Below, one piece after another: positions 46,008 through 54,768 of a DNA stretch of 64,000 nucleotides. Position 1 is the stretch's first letter. Every line of letters begins with the position of its first letter. Both the position numbers and the translations under genes were made by a program. A model generated the notes under the pieces. The model searched no databases. It was given only the letters and a program-made list of their open reading frames with translations, and was not told where the DNA came from. This stretch comes from Rhizomicrobium sp. GTDB lineage: Bacteria > Pseudomonadota > Alphaproteobacteria > Micropepsales > Micropepsaceae. The DNA lies in contig JBBCHM010000001.1 of assembly GCA_037200045.1 (NCBI GenBank), positions 496,001 to 560,000 of the forward strand, in the 5' to 3' direction.

Positions 46008-48335
46008 TCACCCCCTTGTCACGAACGTATCGATCACTTTTTTCTCGCCGGCCTTGTCGAACGCGACCGTGAGCTTGTTGCCTTCCACGCTCGTCACCCG
46101 GCCATAGCCGAATTTCTGGTGGAAGATGCGGTCGCCACGCGCGTATTCGCTCGCCGCCGGGTCGCTCGTTTGAATGGAATGCGCCTGCGCCTCGATCAGC
46201 GGCGGGCGCGTCCGCGCCCCGCCATTCGCCGCGCGGTTCGCTTGCGCGCGCTTCCAGCCCGGCGAGTCATAGGTCGAGGCGAAGCCGCCGGCGTTCATGT
46301 TGTCGCGAAAGCCGACGCTGCCGCCATAGAAGCCTTCGTCGACGCTGGTCTCGACATGCTCCTCCGGCAACTCCGTGATGAAGCGCGAGGGTAGGGCGCT
46401 CTGCCAGCTCCCATGCACCCGCCGGTTCGCCGCGAAGCTCACCCGGATGCGCTGGCGCGCCCGCGTCAGCCCGACATAGGCGAGCCGCCGTTCCTCCTCC
46501 AGGCCCGCCAGCCCGTTCTCGTCCATCGTGCGCTGGCTCGGGAACAGGCCTTCCTCCCAGCCGGGCAGGAACACGGTGTTGAACTCCAGCCCCTTGGCGG
46601 CGTGCAGCGTCATCAGGTTGATGCGGTCGCCGGTCTCGTCCTGCGCGATCTCCATCACCAGCGACACATGTTCGAGGAACGCCGCCAGCGACTCGAAGGT
46701 CTCCATCGAGCGGACGAATTCCTTCAGATTATCCAGCCGCCCCGGCGCCTCGGCCGATTTGTCGGCCTTGAGCATGTCGGTATAGCCACTCTCGTCGAGC
46801 ACCATCTCGGCAAGCTCCGTATGCGGAATGACCCGCGCGGTGTCGGTCCAGCGCGCGAAATTCGCCGCCAGCTCGCCGAGCGCCTTGCGCGCCTTGGGCG
46901 GCAGCTCGTCGGTCCCGGCGATCTCGCGCGCCGCGCTCAGCAGCGGCATGGTCCGCGCCCGCGCGAACTGGTGCAGCGCCTGCACCGAGGCATCGCCGAT
47001 GCCGCGCTTGGGCTTGTTGACGATGCGCTCGAAGGCGAGATCGTCGTCGCCCTGCGCGATCAGCCGCAGATAGGCCATCGCGTCGCGGATTTCGGCGCGC
47101 TCGTAGAAGCGCGGGCCGCCGATCACCCGATAGGGCAGGCCGAGCGCGATGAATCGGTCTTCGAATTCGCGCATCTGGAACGAGGCGCGAACGAGAATGG
47201 CCATCTGGCCGAAGGCCTGGCCCTGGCGGTGCAGGTCCTCGGCGTCGGACGCGATGGTCCGCGCCTCTTCCTCGGCGTCCCACACGCCCTGGACCTTGAT
47301 CTTCTCGCCGGCATCGCCCTCGGTCCACAGCGTCTTGCCGAGCCTTCCCTTGTTGGCCGCGATCAGCCCCGAGGCGGCGCCGAGGATCGCCGGCGTCGAG
47401 CGGTAATTGCGTTCCAGGCGGATGACTTTCGCGCCCGGGAAATCGCGCTCGAAGCGCAGGATATTTTCCACTTCCGCGCCGCGCCAGCCATAGATCGACT
47501 GATCGTCGTCGCCGACGACGCAGACATTGCCGGACGAGGTCGCGAGGATCTTCAGCCACAGATACTGGACCGCGTTGGTGTCCTGGTACTCGTCGACCAG
47601 CATGTAGCGGAAGCGGTCGCGGTAATCGGCCAGGATATCGGGATGCGCCTTCAGGATATTCAGCGTGTGCAGCAGCAGGTCGCCGAAATCGGCGGCGTTG
47701 AGGTCCTTCAGCCGCTGCTGGTATTGCGCGTAAAGCTCGCGCCCCTTGCCGAAGGCGTAGCCATGGCCCTCGCCCTCCGGCACGTCCTTGGGCGACAGGC
47801 CGCGATTCTTCCAATCGTCGATGGTGGAAGCGAGCGTGCGCGCCGGCCAGCGCTTCTCGTCGATGCCGGCGGCCTCGATGAGCTGCTTCATCAGGCGGAG
47901 CTGGTCGTCGGTGTCCAGGATGGTGAAGTTCGACTTCAGGCCGACGAGCTCGGCGTGCCGCCGCAGCATGCGCGCGCCGATGGAGTGGAACGTGCCGAGC
48001 CACTGCATGCCCTCGACCACGCCGCCGATCAGGGCGCCGATGCGCTCCTTCATCTCGCGCGCCGCCTTGTTGGTGAAGGTGACGGCGAGGATCTGCCCCG
48101 GCCATGCCTTGCGGGTCGCGAGGATATGGGCGAGGCGCGTGGTCAGCACGCGGGTCTTGCCGGTGCCGGCGCCGGCCAGCACCAGCACCGGCCCGTCGGT
48201 CGCCTCGACCGCCTCGCGCTGTTCGTTGTTGAGGCCCGCGAAATAGGGCGGCTCGCGCGGAACCGGCACCTGCGGCTCGTCCGAGCCGAAAGCGTCGTCC
48301 AGGGGATCGTTGTAGCGGTTGCCGTAGCCGCTCAT
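46008..48335 (-). CDS. uvrD: UvrD/PcrA DNA helicase
   Basis: A 775-residue SF1A 3'-5' helicase for repair and replication. Motifs: Walker A VLAGAGTGKTRVLTTR, Ia AVTFTNKAAREMKER, II LVDEYQDTN, III VGDDDQSIYGWRGA, IV VIRLERNYRST, V NLMTLHAAKGLEFNTVFLPG, VI EEERRLAYVGLTRARQR. The C-terminus (GDRIFHQKFGYGRVTSVEG) is the PcrA/UvrD Tudor-like RNA-polymerase-binding module. Confidence 0.95.
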   Translation of the reverse strand: MSGYGNRYNDPLDDAFGSDEPQVPVPREPPYFAGLNNEQREAVEATDGPVLVLAGAGTGKTRVLTTRLAHILATRKAWPGQILAVTFTNKAAREMKERIGALIGGVVEGMQWLGTFHSIGARMLRRHAELVGLKSNFTILDTDDQLRLMKQLIEAAGIDEKRWPARTLASTIDDWKNRGLSPKDVPEGEGHGYAFGKGRELYAQYQQRLKDLNAADFGDLLLHTLNILKAHPDILADYRDRFRYMLVDEYQDTNAVQYLWLKILATSSGNVCVVGDDDQSIYGWRGAEVENILRFERDFPGAKVIRLERNYRSTPAILGAASGLIAANKGRLGKTLWTEGDAGEKIKVQGVWDAEEEARTIASDAEDLHRQGQAFGQMAILVRASFQMREFEDRFIALGLPYRVIGGPRFYERAEIRDAMAYLRLIAQGDDDLAFERIVNKPKRGIGDASVQALHQFARARTMPLLSAAREIAGTDELPPKARKALGELAANFARWTDTARVIPHTELAEMVLDESGYTDMLKADKSAEAPGRLDNLKEFVRSMETFESLAAFLEHVSLVMEIAQDETGDRINLMTLHAAKGLEFNTVFLPGWEEGLFPSQRTMDENGLAGLEEERRLAYVGLTRARQRIRVSFAANRRVHGSWQSALPSRFITELPEEHVETSVDEGFYGGSVGFRDNMNAGGFASTYDSPGWKRAQANRAANGGARTRPPLIEAQAHSIQTSDPAASEYARGDRIFHQKFGYGRVTSVEGNKLTVAFDKAGEKKVIDTFVTRG

Positions 48336-48446
48336 GCGCGCGATTCTGAAAGCATGGAACCAATGTAGAACTTGTGGGCCGCGATTTCACCCCTTGCGGG
48401 GGTGCAACTCCCAGCTTCTTCCAGGCCGCCATTCGGCGGCCTTTGG

Positions 48447-48508
48447 CACGCGGAGCCGCGGAGAACGCGGAGTCGGAACAATCTCCGCGTTCTCCGCGGC
48501 TCCGCGTG
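48447..48508. repeat. perfect 26-bp inverted repeat
   Basis: Arms 48447-48472 and 48483-48508 are exactly complementary, with a 10-base loop. CTCCGCGG-type sequence, of which one arm recurs at 21111. A short hairpin (GGCCGCC/GGCGGCC) lies just left at 48424-48441. Role unknown. Confidence 0.8.
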
Positions 48509-48535
48509 AGTCATCGGCCTCTTCCGGATTCGGCG

Positions 48536-48712
48536 TCAGAACAGCCGGCGGGCGAGCCAGGCGATGGCGAATGCGCTCGCGGCCATGACGATGAGGCCGA
48601 TCAGCCGGCCGGCGCGGCTGTCGTCCTGCCGGGCGATCCAGAACAGCGCGAAGCCGGCGAGGAAGACCGCGAGCAGCACAAGCAGGCCGGCGAGATGCGC
48701 AACGATATGCAT
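48536..48712 (-). CDS. small two-helix membrane protein
   Basis: A 58-residue protein with two helices (LLVLLAVFLAGFALFWIA and IGLIVMAASAFAIAWLA) separated by a charged turn (RQDDSRAGR). The ATG at 48712 (MHIVAHLAGLL) is used. No family recognised; size and layout resemble small inner-membrane proteins. Confidence 0.55.
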   Translation of the reverse strand: MHIVAHLAGLLVLLAVFLAGFALFWIARQDDSRAGRLIGLIVMAASAFAIAWLARRLF

Positions 48713-48897
48713 GCGCGCGAGGTTGCCAGAAATGTCGCCCCCGCGCGATGTCGGCCGCTCAATTTCTATCCGCGCTGCCCACGCGCTGGGCATCAACCAG
48801 TTCGACAATGGGCATCGCCGCGCCGTCATCGCCGCATGGAAAGGCGCCGCATTTCATGCACAATGGTCCACAGGGGTGGTGTTGGGGCACACGGCGG

Positions 48898-49338
48898 ATG
48901 AACAAGGCCGGATGGTTGGATGTGTGGCATTTGGCGCTCGCGGTCGCGGCGCGCCAGCCGCCCTTCGTTCAGATCATGTATGCGACAGGCGCGGTTTTCA
49001 TCGCCGTAATGGCGATCGAGGGCGTGCGCACGAGCTTCGCCGCGATCTGGCGCGCCCACACCGCCAAGCCGGATCTTGTGCCCGCCAAGAGCGAGCCGGT
49101 CGCGCTCGCCGCGCCCGCCGCCGTCGCCGACATCGCGCCGACGCGCGCTTTTTCCGCGCGCAGTGTCCCGCGTGCCGCACCAACCTGCGCGCGAAAACGC
49201 AAGCCGTTAACCGTAACGGCCCGCCAATTCCGCAGTCCGCGCCCCACGATCCGCCGTCATCCGATGCTCGATGGCCCGAGCGCCGGCGAATTGCCGCAAT
49301 TTTCGGCAGACACGGTCCTGCAACATGAAGGCGTATAG
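48898..49338 (+). CDS. hypothetical membrane-anchored protein
   Basis: About 146 residues from the ATG at 48898. One helix (QIMYATGAVFIAVMAIEGV) and an Ala/Pro/Arg-rich tail that looks disordered. GTTGGGGCA upstream is not a clear ribosome binding site. The end reaches into the region before doxX. Could be over-called in its C-terminal half. Confidence 0.4.
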   Translation: MNKAGWLDVWHLALAVAARQPPFVQIMYATGAVFIAVMAIEGVRTSFAAIWRAHTAKPDLVPAKSEPVALAAPAAVADIAPTRAFSARSVPRAAPTCARKRKPLTVTARQFRSPRPTIRRHPMLDGPSAGELPQFSADTVLQHEGV

Positions 49339-49369
49339 TTCCCGCCGATTTACCACGAGGGGGAACAGC

Positions 49370-49765
49370 GTGCAGGAAGACATCGGAAAACTGGTCGTTC
49401 GGCTCGGCGTCGGCGGGCTGCTTCTGTTTCACGGCGTTCACAAGCTTCTGACCGGCATCGCCGACATCAAATCGCTGGTGGTGGCGCATCATTTGCCCGA
49501 GGCCGTCGCCTATGGCGTCTATGCGGGCGAGATCCTGGGGCCGATCCTGGTGATCCTCGGCCTGTTCGCGCGGCTGGGCGGGTTGCTCATCGTCGCCAAC
49601 ATGATCGTCGCCGTCGTGCTGGCCGGCACGGCGATGCTGTTCCAGCTCAATGCCTATGGCGGCTATGCGCTGGAGCTGGAGACCTTCTACCTGCTCGGCG
49701 GTCTGTCGGTGGCGCTGCTCGGCGCCGGCCGGATCGGCCTGAACATCGGCGGCGACTGGAACTGA
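49370..49765 (+). CDS. DoxX-family membrane protein
   Basis: A 131-residue DoxX/DUF-like protein with four membrane helices: GKLVVRLGVGGLLLFHGVHK, GEILGPILVILGLFARLGGL and the following two hydrophobic runs. DoxX proteins take part in oxidoreductive stress or sulfur redox in some bacteria. The GTG at 49370 has CGAGGGGG before it; an ATG at 49325 is the alternative. Confidence 0.83.
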   Translation: MQEDIGKLVVRLGVGGLLLFHGVHKLLTGIADIKSLVVAHHLPEAVAYGVYAGEILGPILVILGLFARLGGLLIVANMIVAVVLAGTAMLFQLNAYGGYALELETFYLLGGLSVALLGAGRIGLNIGGDWN

Positions 49766-49769
49766 ATCT

Positions 49770-49790
49770 ACCCTCCCCTTGAGGGAGGGT
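49770..49790 (+). terminator. hairpin after doxX
   Basis: ACCCTCCC (49770-49777) pairs with GGGAGGGT (49783-49790), followed by CGTCATTT, a weak T tract. A modest terminator. Confidence 0.5.
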
Positions 49791-49800
49791 CGTCATTTCA

Positions 49801-50394
49801 ATGCCCGCCGCGGGCATCGCCCGCCGGTGTAAGAATTCCCTTCTCCCACCGACTATCTGGGAGACAGGAAAACAGGGCAGGGATTTTGACAGCCGGGACG
49901 AACGCTACCGAAGCGCGGCGGGCGAATATGGTCCGGCGCTCGAAAGGCTGGCGCGCGCCGTCGAGGCCGATCCCGCCGAACGCCGCGACCTGCTGCAGGA
50001 GATCCACTTCGCCCTGTGGCGCAGCCTGGCGGGGTTCGACGGCCGCTGCTCGATGCGCACCTGGGTCTATCGCGTGGCGCACAACACCGCCGCCTCGCAT
50101 GTGACGGCGCGCCGCCGGGCGGGCAGGGGCGTGAGCATCGAGGAGATGGATTTCGCCGACGCCGGCGCCGGGCCAGAAGAAGCCCTTGGCGAGCGGCAAA
50201 CGCTGGACCGGCTGATGGCGACGATCCACGCGCTCAAGCCGGCCGACGCGCAGATCATGCTGCTCTATCTCGAAGACATCGACGCGGCGGGCATCGGAGA
50301 GATCACCGGCATGACCGCGGGCGCCGTCGCCACCAAGATCCATCGCCTCAAGGCGGTGCTCGCCAGACGCATCCGGGGAGGCATCGATGACTGA
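49801..50394 (+). CDS. ECF-type RNA polymerase sigma factor
   Basis: Up to 197 residues; the real start is uncertain because no good ribosome binding site precedes any in-frame start, and the conserved part begins near residue 35. Region 2: RDLLQEIHFALWRSLAGFDG and MRTWVYRVAHN; region 4: LMATIHALKPADAQIMLLYL and ITGMTAGAVATKIHRLKAVL. The gene overlaps a membrane protein that may control it. Target genes unknown. Confidence 0.82.
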   Translation: MPAAGIARRCKNSLLPPTIWETGKQGRDFDSRDERYRSAAGEYGPALERLARAVEADPAERRDLLQEIHFALWRSLAGFDGRCSMRTWVYRVAHNTAASHVTARRRAGRGVSIEEMDFADAGAGPEEALGERQTLDRLMATIHALKPADAQIMLLYLEDIDAAGIGEITGMTAGAVATKIHRLKAVLARRIRGGIDD

Positions 50395-50950
50395 CATCAA
50401 GACCCTCTGGAAGAACCAGCCAGCGGAGGAAACCGTGACGCTCGCGAACATCCACGCCAAGGCCGCGCAGTTCCAGCGGCGCATCTTCCGGCGCAACGCG
50501 ATCGAGTATATCGCCTCGGCGTTCGTCGTCGCGGTGTTCGGCTGGTATGCCTGGGTCTTTCCGGGCTGGATGATGAAGACCGGGAGCGTGCTCGTGATCC
50601 TGGCCGTGCTCCACATCGTGTGGCGGCTCCATCGCCAGGGCGCTTCGCGCGCTTTGCCCGATGCGCTCGACCTCGTTGCCTTCCATCGGCGCGAACTTAT
50701 GCGCCAGCGGCAGCTCCTGCGGACGGCATGGTCCTGGTACATCCTGCCGACCGTGCCCGGCATGGTGCTCATGCTGCTCGGCCGCTGGTATCAGGCGCAC
50801 GTGCCCTGGCGAACGCTCGCGTCCGACCACGAAGTGATCGTCCTGGGCGCGATCATCGCGGCGTTGATCGTGGCGATCGTCTGGCTGGTCCAGGTCATCG
50901 GCGCGGCCAGGCTGCAACGGAAGATCGACGAACTCGACAGGCTCAAATGA
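50387..50950 (+). CDS. membrane protein coupled to the sigma factor
   Basis: A 187-residue protein with four hydrophobic helices in two pairs (IEYIASAFVVAVFGWYAWVF, GSVLVILAVLHIVW; SWYILPTVPGMVLMLLGRWY, VLGAIIAALIVAIVWLVQVI) and a cytoplasmic N-terminus (MTDIKTLWKNQPAEE). It overlaps the sigma gene by eight bases. Position suggests an anti-sigma role, but no zinc-binding anti-sigma domain is visible. Confidence 0.75.
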   Translation: MTDIKTLWKNQPAEETVTLANIHAKAAQFQRRIFRRNAIEYIASAFVVAVFGWYAWVFPGWMMKTGSVLVILAVLHIVWRLHRQGASRALPDALDLVAFHRRELMRQRQLLRTAWSWYILPTVPGMVLMLLGRWYQAHVPWRTLASDHEVIVLGAIIAALIVAIVWLVQVIGAARLQRKIDELDRLK

Positions 50951-51105
50951 GGATCGCGTCGTCAATGCCGGTTCTCGACCATGTCGGACATCTGCCGCAT
51001 CACCATCATTGGATCGGCGTGGCCGTCGCCATCGGGGTGGCGCTGTTCGCCGCGGCTGTGGGCGTCGTGCTCGCGCTGAGCGGCCGAAAGGACACCGACG
51101 ACTAG
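50947..51105 (+). CDS. 52-residue membrane peptide
   Basis: Third gene of the sigma operon; its ATG overlaps the previous stop (ATGA). One transmembrane helix (WIGVAVAIGVALFAAAVGVV) preceded by GHLPHHHHW, a His-rich patch that could bind metal. Unknown function. Confidence 0.6.
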   Translation: MRIASSMPVLDHVGHLPHHHHWIGVAVAIGVALFAAAVGVVLALSGRKDTDD

Positions 51106-51118
51106 TTCAAACACTCGG

Positions 51119-51209
51119 TGTCATCCGCCGCGAATGCGGCGGACCCAGGTGAAATCTGTACCATCTGTGCCGACGCCAACTGGGTGGCCCGCATTCGCGG
51201 GCCATGACA
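51119..51209. repeat. inverted pair of palindromic repeats (mixed stems)
   Basis: Unit 51119-51153 has the CCGCCGC stem; unit 51176-51209, inverted, the GGCCCGC stem. Lies between the sigma operon and the frameshifted thioesterase. Confidence 0.88.
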
Positions 51210-51251
51210 ACCTTTTTTTGAGTCCCGTGAACTTGCGGTTCGGGCGATAGA

Positions 51252-51684
51252 TCACCGCAGCAGGAAATGCCCCCTGAGGCCCGCGATGGGCTTGGTTTCG
51301 TCGTCCTGCCACATCGTGGCGTGGACGTTCACCACGCGGCGGCCCTGGCGTGCCAGCGTCGCGCTGGCGTAGCTCGCGACCGGCCGGCCGGTCCGCAGAT
51401 AGTCGATCGTGATGTCCACCGGCTTGGGCAGCGAGGCGCTGCGTGTCGCCCACACCGTCTGCACGATCGCCGCGGTCTCCAGCAGCGAGCCGATCACCCC
51501 CGCCATGGATCGCCGGCAGCACCGGATTGCCGATGAGCCTGGCGTCGAACGGCATTTCGAGCACCACGCGCTCGCCGTCGCGCCGCGCCGAAAGGCCGAG
51601 GAAGGCGCAATAGGGCACCGCCGCGACCAGCGCGCTCATGTCGGGCGCGACGCCGTCCCGCGCCGCCTTGGCCAGCAGATCCAT
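51252..51684 (-). pseudogene. PaaI-type thioesterase with a single-base frameshift
   Basis: A hotdog-fold acyl-CoA thioesterase split over two frames. Codons from the ATG at 51684 give MDLLAKAARDGVAP to VLPAIHGG; the family then continues in the next frame as VIGSLLETAAIVQTVWATR to HFLLR, stop at 51252. The junction is a run of five G on the coding strand (51497-51501); four would restore about 144 residues. Either a real mutation, a slippery tract or a sequencing error. It follows an intact paralogue by 4 bases. Confidence 0.82.
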
Positions 51685-51688
51685 CGCC

Positions 51689-52150
51689 TCAGCCCGCCCG
51701 CGCTTCGGTGATCATGAAGGTCGCCGTGGCAAGCGCGATCGGCTCGTCCGCGCTCTCCTGGAAGGCGCGGCCGCGCGCGAACACGATCTGGCGGGTGATC
51801 TTCACGCATTCGGCCGCCACCAGGATGTCGGCGCCGGGCGTGGCCGCCTTGAGATAGTCGATCCGCAAATCGAGCGTCGCGATGGCCCGCATCCCGCCCG
51901 CCTCGGGCGTGCGCTGGCTGAGCGCCGAGCCCACCGCCATGCCGCAGGCCTGGTCGAGCAAGGCGGTGATCGCTCCGCCATGGACGACGCCGGTCTGCGG
52001 ATTGCCGACAAGGTGCGGCGCATAGGGCAGGCGCATGAGGCTGCGCCCCGGCACCGCCTCGACCACGCTGGCGCCGAGCGCGTTCAGGAAGGCCGTCCCG
52101 CCCTGGGCGGAGATCGCCCGCTGGAATGTCTCGTTGGGAGGATCGCTCAT
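51689..52150 (-). CDS. PaaI-family hotdog thioesterase
   Basis: A 153-residue thioesterase. LVGNPQTGVVHGGAITALLD is the hotdog helix with the HGG catalytic/binding motif, and LDLRIDYLKAATPGADILVA the central strand. It hydrolyses acyl- or aroyl-CoA; substrate not deducible. Upstream of a frameshifted paralogue, and divergent from TetR plus quinone oxidoreductase. Confidence 0.86.
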   Translation of the reverse strand: MSDPPNETFQRAISAQGGTAFLNALGASVVEAVPGRSLMRLPYAPHLVGNPQTGVVHGGAITALLDQACGMAVGSALSQRTPEAGGMRAIATLDLRIDYLKAATPGADILVAAECVKITRQIVFARGRAFQESADEPIALATATFMITEARAG

Positions 52151-52478
52151 GGCCGGATCGTCGCCTGTCGGCCGCGATATGTCATGCCCGGATGGGCGGA
52201 TATCCCGCGACACCCTTGCAACCGTTCGGGCCGGGCACCAAGTAAAACGGGTCGGACCGCCCCGAGCGGGCGCCCCGGCCGGTGCGGCAGGGGGAGACCC
52301 CGGCGCTTTTCTTCGTGGTTCGAATGGGGGAAAAGTCTCTCGTGACCTCGAAAACAGTACGATGTGGTGCAGGTCGTCCGGCCCACTATATATAGTAGCG
52401 CCCAGCCAACTGCCCCGCATAAAAATTGACGAGGTGTCACCAATCGTTAGAGTCCGCCGGTCACTCAGCGAGACCGTC
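52151..52478. other. divergent intergenic region with palindrome
   Basis: 328 bases between the thioesterase and tetR starts; no gene seen. ACTATATATAGT (52385-52396) is a perfect palindrome in an AT patch. A weak promoter toward tetR may be TTGACG (52426-52431) with TAGAGT 16 bases on. The region is where a TetR operator would be expected. Confidence 0.45.
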
Positions 52479-53141
52479 ATGGATTCGTCACTTCTCAAGC
52501 CCGTCGTCCGTCCCGAGCCGCTCGGCAAGCGCGAGCAGACCAAGGTGCAGAACCGGGAGCTGATCCTGGACGCCGCCCGCAAGGTCTTCGCCGAGCTCGG
52601 CTTCGGCGCCACCACGGTGCGCGACATCATCCGCGCCACCCCGCTCGCCTCGGGCACCTTCTACAACTACTTCAAGTCCAAGGAGGAAGTGTTCCAGGCC
52701 ATCCAGGACGAGCTGGCGCTGACGATCCGGCCGCGCCTGCGCGACGAGCGTCGCAAGGCCAGGACCGTGGAGGAGTTCATTTCCTCCACCTTCCGCACCT
52801 TCCTGGAGTTCATGGCGGAAGACCACATGGCCGTCCGCACCATCCGCCACAGCGCCGACACCACCAGGTTCCGCGTCCACACGCCCGAGATCGTCGCCGG
52901 CTTCGAGGAGCTGCGCGAGGACATCGAGAAGGCGATCCAGGAGGGCCTGTTCCCGCCGATCGACGCCGACTACCTGATGGCCGCCATCGTCGGCGTCGCC
53001 TTCGAGGTCGGCGAGCGCATGGTCCAGCGCGAGAAGCGCGATCCCGTGGCGGCCGCCAATTTCGCCACCGCGCTGTTCATCGGCGGCATCCGCACCCTGC
53101 CCAACGCCGACTGGCCCGCCGCCGCGACGGGCACGGCGTGA
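52479..53141 (+). CDS. TetR-family regulator
   Basis: A 220-residue TetR repressor. The N-terminal HTH is ELILDAARKVFAELGFGATT then VRDIIRATPLASGTFYNYF, and the C-terminal ligand domain begins at KSKEEVFQAIQDEL. Its stop overlaps the GTG of the quinone oxidoreductase gene, so both are co-expressed; it may also control the divergent thioesterases. Ligand unknown, perhaps an acyl-CoA. Confidence 0.9.
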   Translation: MDSSLLKPVVRPEPLGKREQTKVQNRELILDAARKVFAELGFGATTVRDIIRATPLASGTFYNYFKSKEEVFQAIQDELALTIRPRLRDERRKARTVEEFISSTFRTFLEFMAEDHMAVRTIRHSADTTRFRVHTPEIVAGFEELREDIEKAIQEGLFPPIDADYLMAAIVGVAFEVGERMVQREKRDPVAAANFATALFIGGIRTLPNADWPAAATGTA

Positions 53142-54106
53142 AAGCCATTCTCTGCCGCGCGTCGTCGGACGACATCGCCACGCTGACGCTCGAAGACGTC
53201 GACCTGCCGCCGCCCGGGCCGGGCCAGGCGCGGGTACGCATCCGCGCCGCGGCGGTGAACTTCCCCGACATCCTGACCGTGCAGGGCAAGTACCAGCACA
53301 AGCCCGAGCTGCCCTTCATCCCCGGCACCGAAGCCGCCGGCGACGTGATCGCGGTGGGCGAAGGCGTGTCGAACCCGAAGGTTGGCGATCGCGTGATCGT
53401 CGGCGGCCTGGGCTGCTACGCCGAGGAGATCCAAATCGCCGCCGCCGGCCTGCGCCCGATCCCCAAGGGCATCGGCTATGCCGAAGCGGCGAGCTTTACC
53501 GTCGCCTATCTGACCGCTTACGTCGCGCTGGTGCGCCGCGCCCGGCTGGAGGCCGGCGAATGGCTGCTGGTGCATGGCGCCGCCGGCGGGGTCGGGCTGG
53601 CGGCGGTCGATCTCGGCCGGCATCTGGGCGCCAAGGTGATCGCCACCGCCTCGACCGAGACCAAGCGGTCCTTCCTGAAGGATTACGGTGCCGACCACGT
53701 GCTGCCGCCCTTCGGCTTTCGCGAAGCGGTCAAGGCGATCACCGGCGGCGAGGGCGCCAATGTGATCTACGATCCGGTCGGCGGCGAGGTGTTCGACGAG
53801 AGCACGCGCTGCATCGCCTTCGACGGCCGCATCCTGATCATCGGATTCACCTCGGGCCGCATCCCATCGATCGGCGTGAACCTGCCGCTGATCAAGGGCT
53901 ATTCCATCCTGGGCGTGCGCGCCGGCGAATACGGCCGCAAATTCCCCGAGAAGGGCCGCCAGAACATGTTCGCGATCACGAAACTTCTGGCGGAAAAGAA
54001 AATCCATCCGCACATCCATGCGCGTTTCCCGCTGGCGCAAGCGGTGGATGCGATGCGCACCCTCCAGGACCGCAGCGTGATCGGCAAAGTGGTGATCGAA
54101 CCTTAG
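53138..54106 (+). CDS. NADPH:quinone oxidoreductase-like MDR protein
   Basis: A 322-residue medium-chain dehydrogenase/reductase of the quinone reductase type, without catalytic zinc Cys ligands. Landmarks: VNFPDILTVQGKYQHKPELP, PGTEAAGDVIAVGEGV, the nucleotide-binding VHGAAGGVGLAAVDLGRHLG and YDPVGGEVFDESTRCIAFDG. GTG start overlaps tetR. Substrate likely a quinone or enoyl compound. Confidence 0.9.
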   Translation: MKAILCRASSDDIATLTLEDVDLPPPGPGQARVRIRAAAVNFPDILTVQGKYQHKPELPFIPGTEAAGDVIAVGEGVSNPKVGDRVIVGGLGCYAEEIQIAAAGLRPIPKGIGYAEAASFTVAYLTAYVALVRRARLEAGEWLLVHGAAGGVGLAAVDLGRHLGAKVIATASTETKRSFLKDYGADHVLPPFGFREAVKAITGGEGANVIYDPVGGEVFDESTRCIAFDGRILIIGFTSGRIPSIGVNLPLIKGYSILGVRAGEYGRKFPEKGRQNMFAITKLLAEKKIHPHIHARFPLAQAVDAMRTLQDRSVIGKVVIEP

Positions 54107-54367
54107 ATGGCGCGCTGGAAACAGGAAGAGACGGTCGAGGCGCAGCTGGAATTGCTGCTGCGCAGCCTGTGCGACGACTGGGGGTTCAACCTTTCGGACG
54201 CCAAGGTCCGCGCCATCGTGACGGCCAAGCGGATCGACGCCAGGCAATTCGCGCTCGACGTCCTGAAGGCCGATGGTTACGAGGACCCCGAAGACGAAAT
54301 CCGCTGGATCCGCCGCATCAAGCGCCGCTTCGTCCAGCACTTCGGACAATTGGTGGTCGAGCAATAG
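54107..54367 (+). CDS. 86-residue conserved-looking hypothetical protein
   Basis: Starts directly after the stop of the oxidoreductase (TAG-ATG). A helical protein of acidic and basic character (VEAQLELLLRSLCDDWGFNL; DEIRWIRRIKRRFVQHFGQL) with no membrane segment. No family I can name. Co-translation with the oxidoreductase suggests a shared pathway. Confidence 0.65.
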   Translation: MARWKQEETVEAQLELLLRSLCDDWGFNLSDAKVRAIVTAKRIDARQFALDVLKADGYEDPEDEIRWIRRIKRRFVQHFGQLVVEQ

Positions 54368-54375
54368 TCACGTGC

Positions 54376-54756
54376 CTATGCCGCAACCGAAGGCGTTCCC
54401 GTCGGGATGAACAGGTCGGCCGGCAAATGAAAGTGGTCACGCAGCCGCTTGACCATCGTCATGCTCAGTTCGCGCTTGCCCGCCAGGACTTCGCTGACGC
54501 GGCTGGGTGTCCCGAGCAGGGGCACCAGGTCGGCACGGGTCATGCCGTGCTGGTCCATCAGATAGGCGAGTAGTGCCGGCAGGCTCGCGTGGCGGCGCGG
54601 CCACCGCGATTTCTCATAGGCTTCGACCAGTCGCGCCTGCGCCGCCATCCGGGGGCGGTCGGCAGGATCGTCCGACGCCATGAGCTTTTCGATCAAGCCA
54701 AGCGCCTCGCGGTGGTCGGCATCGTTTTGAACGATGATCAATGTCGCTTTCATCAC
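54376..54756 (-). CDS. higA: HigA-type antitoxin, orphan
   Basis: A 126-residue XRE-type protein of the HigA/COG5499 class. C-terminal HTH: HGMTRADLVPLLGTPSRVSE and VLAGKRELSMTMVKRLRDHF; the N-terminal half holds the family's HREALGLIEKLM. Such antitoxins normally follow a HigB RNase toxin gene, but here the upstream gene, 12 bases away in the same direction, encodes an Imm63-like protein. No HigB-like reading frame was found on either strand. Confidence 0.82.
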   Translation of the reverse strand: MMKATLIIVQNDADHREALGLIEKLMASDDPADRPRMAAQARLVEAYEKSRWPRRHASLPALLAYLMDQHGMTRADLVPLLGTPSRVSEVLAGKRELSMTMVKRLRDHFHLPADLFIPTGTPSVAA

Positions 54757-54768
54757 ACAGCCTTTAGT

